Below, piece by piece: positions 1 through 8,386 of a stretch of DNA of 64,000 nt (the stretch's first letter is position 1; each line of letters starts with the position of its first letter). The translations under genes were made by a program, and so were the position numbers. Source of the stretch: SURF-21 sp964529285 (lineage in GTDB: Bacteria; Actinomycetota; Geothermincolia; Geothermincolales; RBG-13-55-18); the NCBI GenBank assembly GCA_964529285.1, contig CAZGWK010000008.1, positions 19,489 to 83,488 of the forward strand, given 5' to 3'. A model generated the notes under the pieces. It made no database searches and was not told where the DNA came from. It was given only the letters and a program-made list of their open reading frames with translations.

Positions 1-752
1 CGGGAACCATCGCTCGCCGAGACCACGTGGACCGTTATCTCTTCGCCCTCTATCTCGATAAGGTTGAAAGATGGCGGCGTGCGCCCGCGCGTGCGCCAGG
101 TTGAAACGGTCCCCGAGGTGATGAGATACATGCGCGCCAGCGGCCATACGTATGGAACGTGCTTATGGCCGCTCAGCACTATGTCCACGCGGGTGTTTCG
201 CAATACGTGCAACACGTCGCCGGCATCCCATACGATGTTCCTCTCCCTGCCGGTGCCGGGGATATGTACCAGGTGATGGTGGAGGACGAAGACCTTGAAG
301 GTCGCTTCTTCCGCGAACTCGCTTTCTATGAAGCGAAAGTTGTGGCGGCCTACCTCCCCGTCGTTGACGTCCGGCTTGTTGGAATCTACGGCGATTACCT
401 TCACATGTTCGCTCAAGCCCTTAGCGCAGGCGCCGCTGTGGGTGAAATGGACGGTGGAAGTACGTGGCCCGAAGATCTCCTCGAAATAGAGATAACCTAC
501 GTTGCGGCAATCGTGGTTGCCGGCTATGACCATCTTGTTCTCGCACGATATGAGATCGATGTAGCCCCGTGCCTCATCGAACTGCTCGCGGTAGCCCTCT
601 AAGGTGAGGTCCCCGGCTATGACCGTCAGGTCCGGGTTTTCCTCGTTGATGATCTCGATACAGTTGGTCATCAATTTATGGTCGAAACGCAGGTCCCCGC
701 AGTGGAGATCGGATAGTTGCGCCACCATGAAGCGGCCGTCTCTATCCGCCAT
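1..752 (-). CDS. Calcineurin-like metallophosphoesterase, 3' end cut by window edge
   Basis: This minus-strand frame stays open to base 1, so the C-terminus lies outside the window. About 250 residues are visible. The metal-binding signature of the calcineurin-like phosphoesterase fold is present in order: D-L-H at residues 15-17, GD at 47-48, GNHD at 78-81, a His-rich HHHL stretch, and GHKH at 195-198. Family members hydrolyse phosphomonoesters or diesters with two metal ions; the substrate cannot be told from sequence. There is no signal peptide, so it is probably cytosolic. The ATG at 752 follows a GGAGGGAGGAGG ribosome-binding site and overlaps the stop of the upstream flavoprotein gene by 11 bases, which suggests translational coupling. 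An internal ATG at 728 is an alternative start. Confidence 0.88.
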   Translation of the reverse strand, partial: MADRDGRFMVAQLSDLHCGDLRFDHKLMTNCIEIINEENPDLTVIAGDLTLEGYREQFDEARGYIDLISCENKMVIAGNHDCRNVGYLYFEEIFGPRTSTVHFTHSGACAKGLSEHVKVIAVDSNKPDVNDGEVGRHNFRFIESEFAEEATFKVFVLHHHLVHIPGTGRERNIVWDAGDVLHVLRNTRVDIVLSGHKHVPYVWPLARMYLITSGTVSTWRTRGRTPPSFNLIEIEGEEITVHVVSASDGS

Positions 753-3054
753 CCTCCTCCCTCCTTCGCTTTTTCTTGCGGCGGGACAGCAGCGAGCGTC
801 TTACGGGCTCGCCTTCACCGCATGTCGAAGGCTCATCCCCGCCGGAGGACGGCGGCTTTTCGCTGTCTGCCGCCCCGGATGCTCTGGTTCCTGCCGGCGC
901 CTCGGGCCCCTTGGTCCCACCGTAGGGACGTTCGCCGCAAAGCTCTCGGGCTGCTATTATCCCGCTCAGAGCCGCACCTTCCACCCCACCGCCGAACCTG
1001 CTCCACGCGCCGACCAGATAGAGGTTGGGCAGGGGGAGCCTTGGCCCGGGCCGGCGGTAGTACCACTGATCGAGCATGGGCGCGAACCCGTAAGCGGCGC
1101 CCTGGCCGTTTGAGGTCAAGCGTGCGAAATGGGAGGGAAGGGTGACGAATTCCTTGACCGCGTTCTTTACCGCCGGCAGTATGGATGCCACCTCTTCTTT
1201 TACCAGCGAGGTGAGTTCGGCTCCCATCTCCTCGCTTTGCGCCGTTTCCTCGAAAACGTGATAGCAATGGTTCGGGACGTTTATCCTGGCGAGCAGAACG
1301 CAGCCCGGCTTGTCTGTTTCGGTGCATGCCTCCTTGGTGAGCATGATGGAATCCACCTCCAGGTAGGTGTCTCCCGTGCGCACCTTGCGCGCCTTGGGCG
1401 GGAAGAGGAACACCCTCTCGGGGATGCGCAGGTCCTCCTGGAATATCAGGTGCAGGACGAAAGCGGAACCGGACGGCTTGAGCTTCTCCATCTCCTTGAG
1501 GAACTCGAGGCCCAGAAAAGAGGGTTGGATAAGGCCGCTCAAAGCACTGCGCGGATCGACGTCCAGTACCACCACGTTTGAACGTACCTGCGAGCCGTCG
1601 GCGAGGCGTACTCCGATCGGACGCCCTCTCGTTCCCTCGCCCTGGACGAGGACCTCCTCCGCCCCACACGAAGTGATCACGTCTCCTCCGGCATCCCGCA
1701 CGACGGCCGCAAGTTTCTGGCTGAGGTGTGATAGATGGTTTTGCGGATAATAAATGCCGTCCAGGAAGAGTGCCGCCAGCAGGCGGGCGCCCTCGTACGC
1801 CGGGAAGCGGCGCGGGTCCCCGCCCAGGAGGGACGAGGTCCTGAGAAGCAGCGAGGCGAGTTTATCGTCTGTCACGTATTCCTCGAGCATGGCCTGGAAG
1901 CTCAGGTTCTGCCAGAGTGCGGAAAAGGGATGGCGCACGAATTGCTCGTGGTATTCCTCGAGGCTTGAAGGTAGGGGAGAGGTGAGGTAATCGGGACGAT
2001 CTTTGAACTCTCCCCGGAAACGTCTCAGGTCGCCGAAGAGGCGGCCCAGGCCAACCTGTGATGACGGGAACTTCGCCTCCAGCTTGTCCAGGTCCTTGTC
2101 CATCCCCAATCCCAGGCGCAAGGCCATTTTACCGTCCGCCATCCCCCAGTGCAGGCGGCGCAGGGGTATCTCCTGCTCCAGGCCCAATCGCCGGATGAGG
2201 GCATTGACGGTGCCGCTTTCGCCTCCACCCAACAGCACCGTGGGACCGGAGTTCAAAGGGAACCCCTCCCAGTCGTAGGTCTGGCAGTACCCCCCGACAA
2301 GGCGCGCCTTCTCCGCCACCATGACTTTCATGCCCGTATGGGAGAGGAGCGAGGCGCACGCCAATCCGCCGATGCCCGAACCGACCACCACGGCGTCGTA
2401 TTCGTTCTTGCGCAGGTTGCGCCCCGGCTCCAGGACGGGAGGGGACCATTTTATGGAAAGGGGGCCTTTCTCCACCAGGCCGGCTTCCATGCGGCGCGGC
2501 ATGAGGATGACGATAAAAGGAGTCACCGCCATGCCGGCGGCGAACAGGGCGGCGGAGACGATGGTAGCGGTGTACGTGGAGGTGTCGCCGCGCAGCGCCA
2601 GCATGCTCACGAGGTTCGTCGCCAGGCCCGCGAGGAAGACGGCGTCCCATAGCAGCGTCAGGACCCACAGGGTCTGCCGCAGGATCGGACTTTCGCGCAT
2701 GCTCTCGGGATAATCGAGGTATATGTAATGAGCGGGGAAGAAGATGCCCTCCAGGGCTCCATAACCGGCCATGATGGTCAGGCAGGCGAAACCGCCCGCC
2801 AGCAGGTTAGGGATGCGCGTGGAGATCTCGTCCCCGAGTGCGAAGACTGCGGCGAAGGCCACCAGGAAGAAGAGAAGGGAGAAAGCCTGAAAGATGCCCC
2901 ACCTCCTGCCGGAAGGCAGGAGTAAGAACATCGCCAGGACTACCGCCAGTCCGGCGGCCGCTCCCCACAGGGTGAGGTCCAGGTAGGCGAGAACGGGCAG
3001 GATGAGCCACGCCAGGCAGGCCACCAGGAAGCGCATCATCCCCTTCCTCCGCAC
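742..3054 (-). CDS. Phytoene-desaturase/carotenoid-isomerase-like flavoprotein with N-terminal membrane domain
   Basis: This 770-residue protein has two parts. Residues 1 to about 190 are hydrophobic with roughly six membrane segments. From about residue 219 there is an FAD-binding Rossmann motif, GSGIGG at 225-230, followed by a VGGYCQ stretch typical of phytoene dehydrogenase and carotene isomerase relatives (COG1233). The C-terminus has the expected GGGVEGAALSG flavin-binding segment and ends in a basic Arg/Lys tail. Such enzymes desaturate, isomerise or saturate polyprenoid chains; the substrate here is unknown. The usual desaturase is about 500 residues, so the membrane domain is extra. 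The GTG start at 3054 is set by AAGGAGGT seven bases upstream. The gene is coupled to the metallophosphoesterase downstream. Confidence 0.82.
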   Translation of the reverse strand: MRRKGMMRFLVACLAWLILPVLAYLDLTLWGAAAGLAVVLAMFLLLPSGRRWGIFQAFSLLFFLVAFAAVFALGDEISTRIPNLLAGGFACLTIMAGYGALEGIFFPAHYIYLDYPESMRESPILRQTLWVLTLLWDAVFLAGLATNLVSMLALRGDTSTYTATIVSAALFAAGMAVTPFIVILMPRRMEAGLVEKGPLSIKWSPPVLEPGRNLRKNEYDAVVVGSGIGGLACASLLSHTGMKVMVAEKARLVGGYCQTYDWEGFPLNSGPTVLLGGGESGTVNALIRRLGLEQEIPLRRLHWGMADGKMALRLGLGMDKDLDKLEAKFPSSQVGLGRLFGDLRRFRGEFKDRPDYLTSPLPSSLEEYHEQFVRHPFSALWQNLSFQAMLEEYVTDDKLASLLLRTSSLLGGDPRRFPAYEGARLLAALFLDGIYYPQNHLSHLSQKLAAVVRDAGGDVITSCGAEEVLVQGEGTRGRPIGVRLADGSQVRSNVVVLDVDPRSALSGLIQPSFLGLEFLKEMEKLKPSGSAFVLHLIFQEDLRIPERVFLFPPKARKVRTGDTYLEVDSIMLTKEACTETDKPGCVLLARINVPNHCYHVFEETAQSEEMGAELTSLVKEEVASILPAVKNAVKEFVTLPSHFARLTSNGQGAAYGFAPMLDQWYYRRPGPRLPLPNLYLVGAWSRFGGGVEGAALSGIIAARELCGERPYGGTKGPEAPAGTRASGAADSEKPPSSGGDEPSTCGEGEPVRRSLLSRRKKKRRREEDGG

Positions 3055-3258
3055 AGTTCCTACCTCCTTGGTCTTGTGCTACGTATCCCGTCGATCGAAA
3101 AACCGCGCATCGAACCCCTCACCGGGGCCTGGCCATAACGGTATTATCCCCGCACCGCTCGCGTTTCAGGAGGAGCTACAAATAAATATACCTCACAAGG
3201 CAAGCCCATCCCTTTATTGGACATTGTTAAACATGCGGACCGCAGCGTGGCCGGCCCT

Positions 3259-3675
3259 TCAGTCACCTTTTCCGTACCCGCTCAGTGACCTAGTGATATT
3301 GCGGGGGATATCGCGCAGCAACATGGTCGCTATCAGGAGAGAGACCAGGAAAACGCAGATGCCCGAGAGCGCGAGGCTCAACTCCGGAAGTGCGGAAGCG
3401 GCTATGAGCACGAGGCAAACGGCCAGGATTGCGAGGAGCAGTGAGAACAAAACGTAGATCGCCGTGTTCAATCGTGCCTCCAGCTCCGAGGCCGCCCGCC
3501 GCAGCGCTTCCTCGCCGGCTTCCTCGCCTTCCTCCTCTTTGAGGGTGCGGGAAAGCGCGGAAAGAAGCCGCTGCGATCCCATGGCCAGGGCGCGGTGGCG
3601 GAAATGCATCGCGTAGAGCGCGACGAGCACTCCAAGAGAGGAGAAGAAGATCAGCGTGACAAGTGATACCCGCAA
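3259..3675 (-). CDS. Small membrane protein of unknown function
   Basis: This 138-residue protein has one N-terminal membrane segment, a central charged, Glu-rich, probably helical or coiled-coil region (about residues 40-68), and two closely spaced membrane segments near residues 70-115. I do not recognise a family. The TTG start at 3675 follows an AGAGGT ribosome-binding site. It lies on the same strand as, and 204 bases upstream of, the membrane flavoprotein gene, so co-transcription is possible. Codon use looks like that of its neighbours. The coding call rests on length, hydrophobic pattern and ribosome-binding site only. Confidence 0.6.
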   Translation of the reverse strand: MRVSLVTLIFFSSLGVLVALYAMHFRHRALAMGSQRLLSALSRTLKEEEGEEAGEEALRRAASELEARLNTAIYVLFSLLLAILAVCLVLIAASALPELSLALSGICVFLVSLLIATMLLRDIPRNITRSLSGYGKGD

Positions 3676-3796
3676 TGTATCGACCTCTTTGCTTTCCCCG
3701 CGGCGACGAAATCATTATAATCCAGCCAGCGGGCTTGTGCAGGCGGAGCCCCCATGTAACCGCTACGCAGAGAGTGGAGGTGGAGAGGAGGAAACG

Positions 3797-3997
3797 ATGC
3801 CCGACGGCTTTCTTTCCAAGAACCAGGCCGAGGTCGCACTGGACCTGGTCGGCAGGTACCTGGAGTTCACCAGCGAGGAGGAACGCGCGGGGTACCGCGA
3901 CGCGGATGCGTACCTCGGGCTGTTCGAGCGCGCCTATCGCCTCATCCTGGAGACGGCCGAGAAGGGAGAGAAACCCCCGACCGGCTTCAAGGCCTGA
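3797..3997 (+). CDS. Small acidic hypothetical protein
   Basis: A 66-residue soluble protein starting MPDGFLSKNQ. The ATG at 3797 is preceded by GAGAGGAGGAAACG, a strong ribosome-binding site, which argues for this start over a longer upstream reading. The sequence is rich in Glu, Arg and Tyr and predicted helical, with no Cys or His clusters. I do not recognise it. It is the only plus-strand gene between two minus-strand membrane protein genes. Confidence 0.6.
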   Translation: MPDGFLSKNQAEVALDLVGRYLEFTSEEERAGYRDADAYLGLFERAYRLILETAEKGEKPPTGFKA

Positions 3998-4010
3998 CCC
4001 ATTACCTGCA

Positions 4011-4379
4011 TCAGGTCTCTGCGACCTGGACGACCTTCTTCCCCAGTTTACTGGTCCCCAGCTCGCTGCCTGCCTGCTCTATCTGTTGCGAGATGATCTT
4101 CTTGGCGACCGCGAGGATCGTGAAGCGGACGAGCTGCTGCAGGATGGAGCGGTCCTTCTTGCTCTTCTTCTCCTTTTTACCCTTCTGCGAGTCCTTTTTC
4201 TTGGCCTTTTCCTCTTTCATGCGCCGCTCGACCTGGCGAGCCTTCGCCTCGGCGCGTTCCTTGAGAAGCTTCTTCTGCTTGCGGCGCTTCCTCAAACGGC
4301 GCAGGACGAGAAGGGCAACCAGGATGCCGGCTATCATGCCTATGCGCTGTGCCTGCTTCTCTCCGCCGACCTCGTTCAT
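4011..4379 (-). CDS. Membrane-anchored lysine-rich hypothetical protein
   Basis: About 122 residues. A hydrophobic segment near residues 14-27 is followed by a very basic Lys/Arg/Glu-rich stretch (about 28-80), then an amphipathic C-terminal helix. The pattern suggests a membrane-tethered protein with a cytoplasmic basic helix that could bind nucleic acid or acidic lipid; this is inference. AGGAGG lies upstream. The ATG at 4379 gives a 10-base spacing, while a TTG at 4385 in the same frame gives only 4. It is divergent from the gene at 4538, with about 160 bases between them. A TATAAT-like hexamer on the minus strand at 4427-4432 could serve as its promoter. Confidence 0.55.
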   Translation of the reverse strand: MNEVGGEKQAQRIGMIAGILVALLVLRRLRKRRKQKKLLKERAEAKARQVERRMKEEKAKKKDSQKGKKEKKSKKDRSILQQLVRFTILAVAKKIISQQIEQAGSELGTSKLGKKVVQVAET

Positions 4380-4470
4380 TTTCAAGCCACCTCCTCCGTG
4401 CCAGTAAAAAAATGTGCATCGCGAATATTATACCCCCTTGTATCAAACGCCGTCCCCCGATAATGGAAGG

Positions 4471-4498
4471 TTGACTGCTTAAATCCCGCTGCTTATCT
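4471..4498 (+). promoter_or_regulatory. Candidate sigma-70-type promoter for the membrane protein at 4538
   Basis: TTGACT at 4471-4476 and TTATCT at 4493-4498 are separated by 16 bases. They lie 40 bases before the TTG start of the next gene. The match is imperfect and no other support is visible. Confidence 0.4.
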
Positions 4499-4537
4499 TG
4501 GAGTAGCGTTTTCAATACCGCGATATGGAGGAGAGAG

Positions 4538-5467
4538 TTGCCTTCCAGTGAACGCAGCATGGTGCGCGGCATCGCCCTAGATGCCTGGAACGACATACGC
4601 AAACGGCCGCTCATGTGGCTGCTGCTGGCCGCTTCCTCCATACCCCTTGTCTTCCTCGTGGACTCTTTTCTCCCCAGCCTTATCGATATCCCGGCCTTTT
4701 CCCAGACCACGTACATGATCCTGTGGCTTTCGGGTTACGCTATATGCTTCGCCCTGTTCTTCCTTTTCTGGTGCATGGCCGTCTACTTCTACGACGACGC
4801 TGTAAGGGGCAAGGGCAGGCTCTCCTATCGCGGCGCATACGAGAGGATGAAGGGATGGGCCCTCCCCTCGCTCTGGGCAGGCCTGCTCACCGGCTTGATA
4901 AGGGTCTTCGCCCTGATGGTCGCGCAACAGCTGCTGGTCATCGCCCTGGGTTTTATCATCAGTGCCGAGACCAGCGAGGCCAGCCTGCGCATCCTCAACT
5001 ACGTTTATTTCTATCTCAATTTCATCGTGGCCGACCTGGTCATCGTGTTCGTCGTGCTCGTTCCCCAGATGCTGACCCTGGAAGGGGGGAGAAAAGTCGA
5101 GGAGGTGTTCCGGACCAGCTATCGCCTGGTAAAGGAGAGGTACCGCAATGCGCTGATGCTCCTGATAATCCCGGAGCTTTTAATCGCCACTTTCTACCTG
5201 GGCGGAGCGATGCTGATGGGAAACCTCTCCCTGGGATATTCGATCGCTCCCGCCCTGGTGCTCTTCGTTTCCCTGCTGGAAGGGGGCAGGACAGCTTTCC
5301 TGGCGGCGGCCTTCAACCGCTTTTACTACCACGTCCTCGAGGAGGAGAAAAAGAAAAAGAAGGCGAAGCCTAAGAAGCAGGGCGCGGGCAAAGCGGCCGC
5401 AGGAAAGCCTTCCGGGAAACAGCAGGCGCGGAAAAGCCCCTCGGGCACGAAGGGAAAAAAGAAGTAG
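4538..5467 (+). CDS. Multi-pass membrane protein with lysine-rich cytoplasmic tail
   Basis: This 309-residue integral membrane protein has about six hydrophobic segments between residues 25 and 260. It ends in a roughly 40-residue tail made almost entirely of Lys, Ala, Gly and Ser, from about residue 268. The N-terminus has a helix with an RKRPLMW-type entry into the first membrane segment. The overall plan resembles the DUF6159-like membrane protein at 54832 of this window, but I see no strong sequence match. The TTG start at 4538 follows GGAGG by six to eight bases. Function is unknown. Confidence 0.7.
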   Translation: MPSSERSMVRGIALDAWNDIRKRPLMWLLLAASSIPLVFLVDSFLPSLIDIPAFSQTTYMILWLSGYAICFALFFLFWCMAVYFYDDAVRGKGRLSYRGAYERMKGWALPSLWAGLLTGLIRVFALMVAQQLLVIALGFIISAETSEASLRILNYVYFYLNFIVADLVIVFVVLVPQMLTLEGGRKVEEVFRTSYRLVKERYRNALMLLIIPELLIATFYLGGAMLMGNLSLGYSIAPALVLFVSLLEGGRTAFLAAAFNRFYYHVLEEEKKKKKAKPKKQGAGKAAAGKPSGKQQARKSPSGTKGKKK

Positions 5468-5516
5468 GCTTGTTCGTCCTGCGATTGTGAAGGGTAAAAT
5501 CCGCGGCAGCCTCCTC

Positions 5517-5558
5517 TATAAAACCCGGATACACATGGTTTCGGATATTTGATCCGGG
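5517..5558 (-). terminator. Rho-independent terminator after the 34-residue protein gene
   Basis: On the minus strand CCCGGAT (5558-5552) pairs with ATCCGGG (5530-5524), with a 21-base loop that can partly pair internally, followed by TTTTATA. It lies 38 bases past the stop of the small gene at 5597-5701. Confidence 0.55.
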
Positions 5559-5596
5559 ACTGAATACGAGACCCCAACCGGCCCCTCTCGCAGCAG

Positions 5597-5701
5597 TCAG
5601 GTGTTGCATTCGCATCCCCTGGAGATGATGAGCAGGCCAGCGGCCACGGCGATCAGCAAGGCTACCAGGATGATGGATATCCATCTCTCGTTTTTTCTCA
5701 A
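5597..5701 (-). CDS. 34-residue single-pass membrane miniprotein
   Basis: A short frame encodes about 34 residues: a charged start (RKNERW), one membrane segment of about 20 residues (ISIILVALLIAVAAGLLII), then a short C-terminal tail with two Cys (CECNT). The TTG start at 5701 is preceded by AAGGAGGTGAGGGT, one of the best ribosome-binding sites in this region. A minus-strand terminator follows. It has its own spacing from the CoA-transferase upstream, which is closed by a hairpin at 5801-5823. The function is unknown. The paired Cys at the membrane exit could bind metal or form a disulphide, but this is speculation. Confidence 0.55.
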   Translation of the reverse strand: MRKNERWISIILVALLIAVAAGLLIISRGCECNT

Positions 5702-5800
5702 ACCCTCACCTCCTTCGCGCTCGATATGCTCACGAGGACCTTTTTCTGATTCAATCCTACAAGCGTGGCCGAGAAGCCAGCATGATATCGGACAGTATAA

Positions 5801-5823
5801 GCGGGGCCCTCTGCGGGCCCCGC
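5801..5823 (-). terminator. Hairpin terminator of the CoA-transferase gene
   Basis: A perfect 9-bp stem (GCGGGGCCC with GGGCCCCGC) and a 5-base loop, 28 bases beyond the CoA-transferase stop codon. The following minus-strand sequence TTATACTG is only modestly T-rich, so it may be an imperfect intrinsic terminator. Confidence 0.5.
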
Positions 5824-5851
5824 TTCAGCGACAGTTTCGTTTGACTGCCCG

Positions 5852-7186
5852 TCAGCCGAGCTCTTCGTGTTCGGGCAATATGAAGTACTTGATGTCCTTG
5901 GCGTACTGTACGAGCTCGCCGCGGAAGTCGGGATGGGCGATGGAGATGAGTGCCCGGGCGCGCTCGCGTAGGGTCTTGCCCTTGAGGTTCACCACTCCGA
6001 ACTCGGTGGCCACGTACATGACGTCGGTGCGGGTAAGGGTCACCGTGGCCCCCGGCTTGAGCTGCGGCACGATCTTGGAGACCACCTTGCCGCTTTCCTT
6101 GTCGGTGGTGGTGGAATGGGTTGCGATGAAGGCCCTGCCTCCCCTGGCCATGTAGGCGCCGCGCGTGAAGTCCACCTGCCCGCCGGTGGCGCTGTACTGG
6201 TAGGGGCCGATGGCCTCCGAGCAGCACTGGCCGGTGAGGTCTATCTCCAGGGTGGCGTTGATGGCCACCATGTTGTCGTTCCTGGCCACGTTGTTGGAGT
6301 CATTGTTATAGGAGATGGGCGAGAAGAAGACCATGGGATTGCCGTCGAGCCAGCTGTACAGCTCGTTGGACCCGCCGGCGAAGAAGGCGTTGAACTGGTA
6401 AGGATAGAAGGTCTTCTGCGTGTTGTCCAGCGCCCCCGCCTCGAAGAGCTTCATGATGGAGTCGGGGATCATCTCGGTGTAGCAGCCCAGGTGCTTTTTC
6501 TCCAGCAGGCACTCGCCGATGGCGTTGGGCACCGCGCCGATGCCCAACTGGATGGTGTCGCCGTCTGCGATGAATTTCACGATGTTCTCGGCGATGGCCC
6601 TGTCCGCCTCGGTGATTGGCTCGGGGGGCAGGTCCAGCAGGGGTGTATGATTTTCGGCGACCATGTCCACCTGCGAGATGTGATAGAAGTTGCGCCCGTG
6701 TACCGTGGGCTGGTTCTCGTTTACCTCGACCACCAGCCGGTCCAGTTTATGCACTACGTCCAAAAAGTTGCCCGATACGCCGGCGGACATGTAGCCGTGC
6801 CGGTCCATGGGCCCTACCTGGGTGAAGACCGTCCTGTAGTCCGCGAACTCGGAGGCGAGGCGCGGGAGGTCCGAGAAATGGAAGGGGATATGTTCGCATA
6901 TCCCATCGTGCAGCGCCTGCCGGTCCAGGGGGGTCGCGAAGAGGTTGTCGAACCTTATATGGTGGCGCATTTCCCTGGAAAGTATCTTGTAGGTGGGGGC
7001 CAGCATGATCAGGCCGCCGAATACCACGTCGTTGATCTCTTCCGCGCGATCGAAGAGCGCATCGAGTATGCCCGTCGGCGCGCTGGACCCGCTCCCGCAG
7101 AACAGCTTTTCACCGTCCCGTACCGTTTTCGCCACCGCTTCCGTGGTGGTGAGTTTCTTTTTATACTCCTCTTCCCATTTGTTCAT
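5852..7186 (-). CDS. Acetyl-CoA hydrolase/4-hydroxybutyrate CoA-transferase family protein
   Basis: This 444-residue protein belongs to the family that moves CoA between acetyl-CoA and an acid such as 4-hydroxybutyrate or butyrate. The segment IQLGIGAVPNAIG near residue 220 is the glycine-rich CoA-site loop. CYTEMIPD carries the glutamate expected to form the glutamyl-CoA intermediate. The C-terminal half holds the FTRGAYMARGGRAF segment seen in relatives. Length is normal for the family. The ATG at 7186 follows AGGAGGT with seven bases of spacing; a longer reading to 7309 has no ribosome-binding site. A minus-strand hairpin with a T-run at 7291-7325 lies in its leader. Acid specificity cannot be decided from sequence. 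Confidence 0.88.
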   Translation of the reverse strand: MNKWEEEYKKKLTTTEAVAKTVRDGEKLFCGSGSSAPTGILDALFDRAEEINDVVFGGLIMLAPTYKILSREMRHHIRFDNLFATPLDRQALHDGICEHIPFHFSDLPRLASEFADYRTVFTQVGPMDRHGYMSAGVSGNFLDVVHKLDRLVVEVNENQPTVHGRNFYHISQVDMVAENHTPLLDLPPEPITEADRAIAENIVKFIADGDTIQLGIGAVPNAIGECLLEKKHLGCYTEMIPDSIMKLFEAGALDNTQKTFYPYQFNAFFAGGSNELYSWLDGNPMVFFSPISYNNDSNNVARNDNMVAINATLEIDLTGQCCSEAIGPYQYSATGGQVDFTRGAYMARGGRAFIATHSTTTDKESGKVVSKIVPQLKPGATVTLTRTDVMYVATEFGVVNLKGKTLRERARALISIAHPDFRGELVQYAKDIKYFILPEHEELG

Positions 7187-7290
7187 CCGTGCTACCTCCT
7201 CTTCCTGATGCCGGCGTACAATGTGAGGATCTCGACGCATTTCGGGATGCGGTCTTGCCGGATCCGGGGAGGTGGGGATCATCCCAGCTG

Positions 7291-7325
7291 AGAAAAAACG
7301 GCGTAGCACTTTTGCCGCGCCGTTT
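7291..7325 (-). terminator. Hairpin with T-run upstream of the CoA-transferase
   Basis: On the minus strand AAACGGCG pairs with CGCCGTTT over a 14-base loop, followed by TTTTCT. It is about 105 bases before the CoA-transferase start. It could end read-through from sigH or act as a leader attenuator. Confidence 0.5.
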
Positions 7326-7655
7326 GCTGTTCTGCGATCCCTGCTCCTATGAAAGACCGTATCCTGTTATGAATGGCCAAACCGAACACATTCTATATTA
7401 ACGTGCCACTTCAGACAAGACAGATAGCGCTCCACGCCTGGGGTCAGCCCTCCATTTTCAACATCGGGGGTCAGGTCAACACCGGGGGCCAGGCCTCCAG
7501 GTTCCACACAATCGCCTGTGTATAAGGTCAGACGATATCTTTGCCTGATTATATGGAATGCTTTCAAGCAATCGGAGTCAGTGATTGCCTGGGGTCAGCT
7601 TCGCCGGAGTCTTTCTACCGCAACGGGATGTTGGTTCGGGGTCGCCTCGCAATAC
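7326..7655. other. Gene-free stretch holding a GGGGTCAG repeat cluster
   Basis: No convincing gene lies here on either strand. Bases 7440-7463 are a full copy of the 24-nt repeat core. It is followed by two decayed GGGGTCAG-like heads (near 7468 and 7484) and a further GGGGTCAG near 7590. The remainder is unstructured AT-richer sequence. Frames that cross it have no ribosome-binding site. Confidence 0.6.
7440..7463 (+). repeat. Dispersed repeat core, copy 1 (ATTTTC form)
   Basis: An exact 24-nt copy of the core that starts GGGGTCAGCCCTCC and ends ATTTTCAACA. It is followed by a degenerate second module similar to GGGGTCAGG. Confidence 0.85.
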
Positions 7656-7680
7656 GGTTTTCCGGCAATGCCGGAAAACC
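7656..7680 (-). terminator. Perfect hairpin abutting the sigH stop codon
   Basis: GGTTTTCCGG and CCGGAAAACC form a 10-bp perfect stem with a 5-base loop, touching the sigH stop codon at 7680-7682. No T-run follows on the minus strand, so termination efficiency is uncertain. It may instead protect the transcript 3' end. Confidence 0.45.
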
Positions 7681-8339
7681 TAGTTGAGCAGGGGTTCTAC
7701 GTGGTTTTTTATCTTGACTTTGATGCGGCACAGGGCGTTGTCGACGACCTTGGTGTCGCGCTTGATCTCGTCGGCGATCTCTTTGTAGCTCTTGCCTTCC
7801 AGATAGGAGACGAGTACCTTCCACTCCAGCCCGCTGAGCTTCTCCTTGAGGATGCAGATGATACGCGAGACCTCGTCCTCGAAGATATAGAGCTCCAGCG
7901 GGTCCTCCACTTTGGTGCTCACTCCGCCTCCCGCGTAATACATGGACTCGCCGCTCTCGTCGAAGACGTTGGCCTCCAGGGAGCGGTAACAGCTCAAGGG
8001 GTTGTGCTTTTTCCGGGTGTGGGTCTTGACGGCGGTGATGATCTGGCGGGTTATGCAGAGTACGGCGAAGGAACGGAAGGAACAGATATCGTTGAACTTG
8101 TAATCCCTGATGGCCTTGTAAAGACCGATCATGCCCTCCTGGATGGTGTCGTCGTGCTCGGCGCCGTCCAGGAAATAAGACTTGGCTTTAACGTGTACCA
8201 GGTATTGATACTTATTGAGAAGAAAAGCTTCGGCTTGTGAGTCTCCCCGCCGGGTACAGGTTATCAGGTCTTCGTCACTCATCTCGGCGTAGGAGACTTC
8301 CAAGAAATAGACAGGCCTGGTCTTTTCCTTAACCGGCAA
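7680..8339 (-). CDS. sigH: RNA polymerase sigma factor, SigH (Spo0H) type
   Basis: This protein of about 219 residues directs RNA polymerase to alternative promoters. Region 2 is clear: KAKSYFLDGAEHDDTIQEGM, then IGLYKAIRDYK and the stretch SFAVLCITRQIITAVKT. This matches the endospore-former SigH/Spo0H pattern much better than ECF factors. Region 4 contains SGLEWKVLVSYLEGKSYKEIA, the helix-turn-helix that reads the -35 element. The TTG at 8339 is preferred because AGGAGG sits seven bases before it; an upstream ATG at 8369 has no ribosome-binding site. A strong housekeeping-type promoter lies about 50 bases upstream. The gene stands alone, with no anti-sigma partner nearby. In bacilli and clostridia SigH governs entry into stationary phase and sporulation; its role here is unknown. 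Confidence 0.85.
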   Translation of the reverse strand: MPVKEKTRPVYFLEVSYAEMSDEDLITCTRRGDSQAEAFLLNKYQYLVHVKAKSYFLDGAEHDDTIQEGMIGLYKAIRDYKFNDICSFRSFAVLCITRQIITAVKTHTRKKHNPLSCYRSLEANVFDESGESMYYAGGGVSTKVEDPLELYIFEDEVSRIICILKEKLSGLEWKVLVSYLEGKSYKEIADEIKRDTKVVDNALCRIKVKIKNHVEPLLN

Positions 8340-8386
8340 AGCATCCCCTCCTCGATATACAGCCCACATTTTGTATATTTGCAGCT

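Noticed and set aside
3100..3180. Possible second tRNA suggested by a TCGAACCCC stretch
   Set aside because: No acceptor or anticodon stems could be built around it.
7518..8240. Plus-strand frame of 240 codons opposite sigH
   Set aside because: It is antisense to a well-supported sigma factor and shows no motif or start signal.
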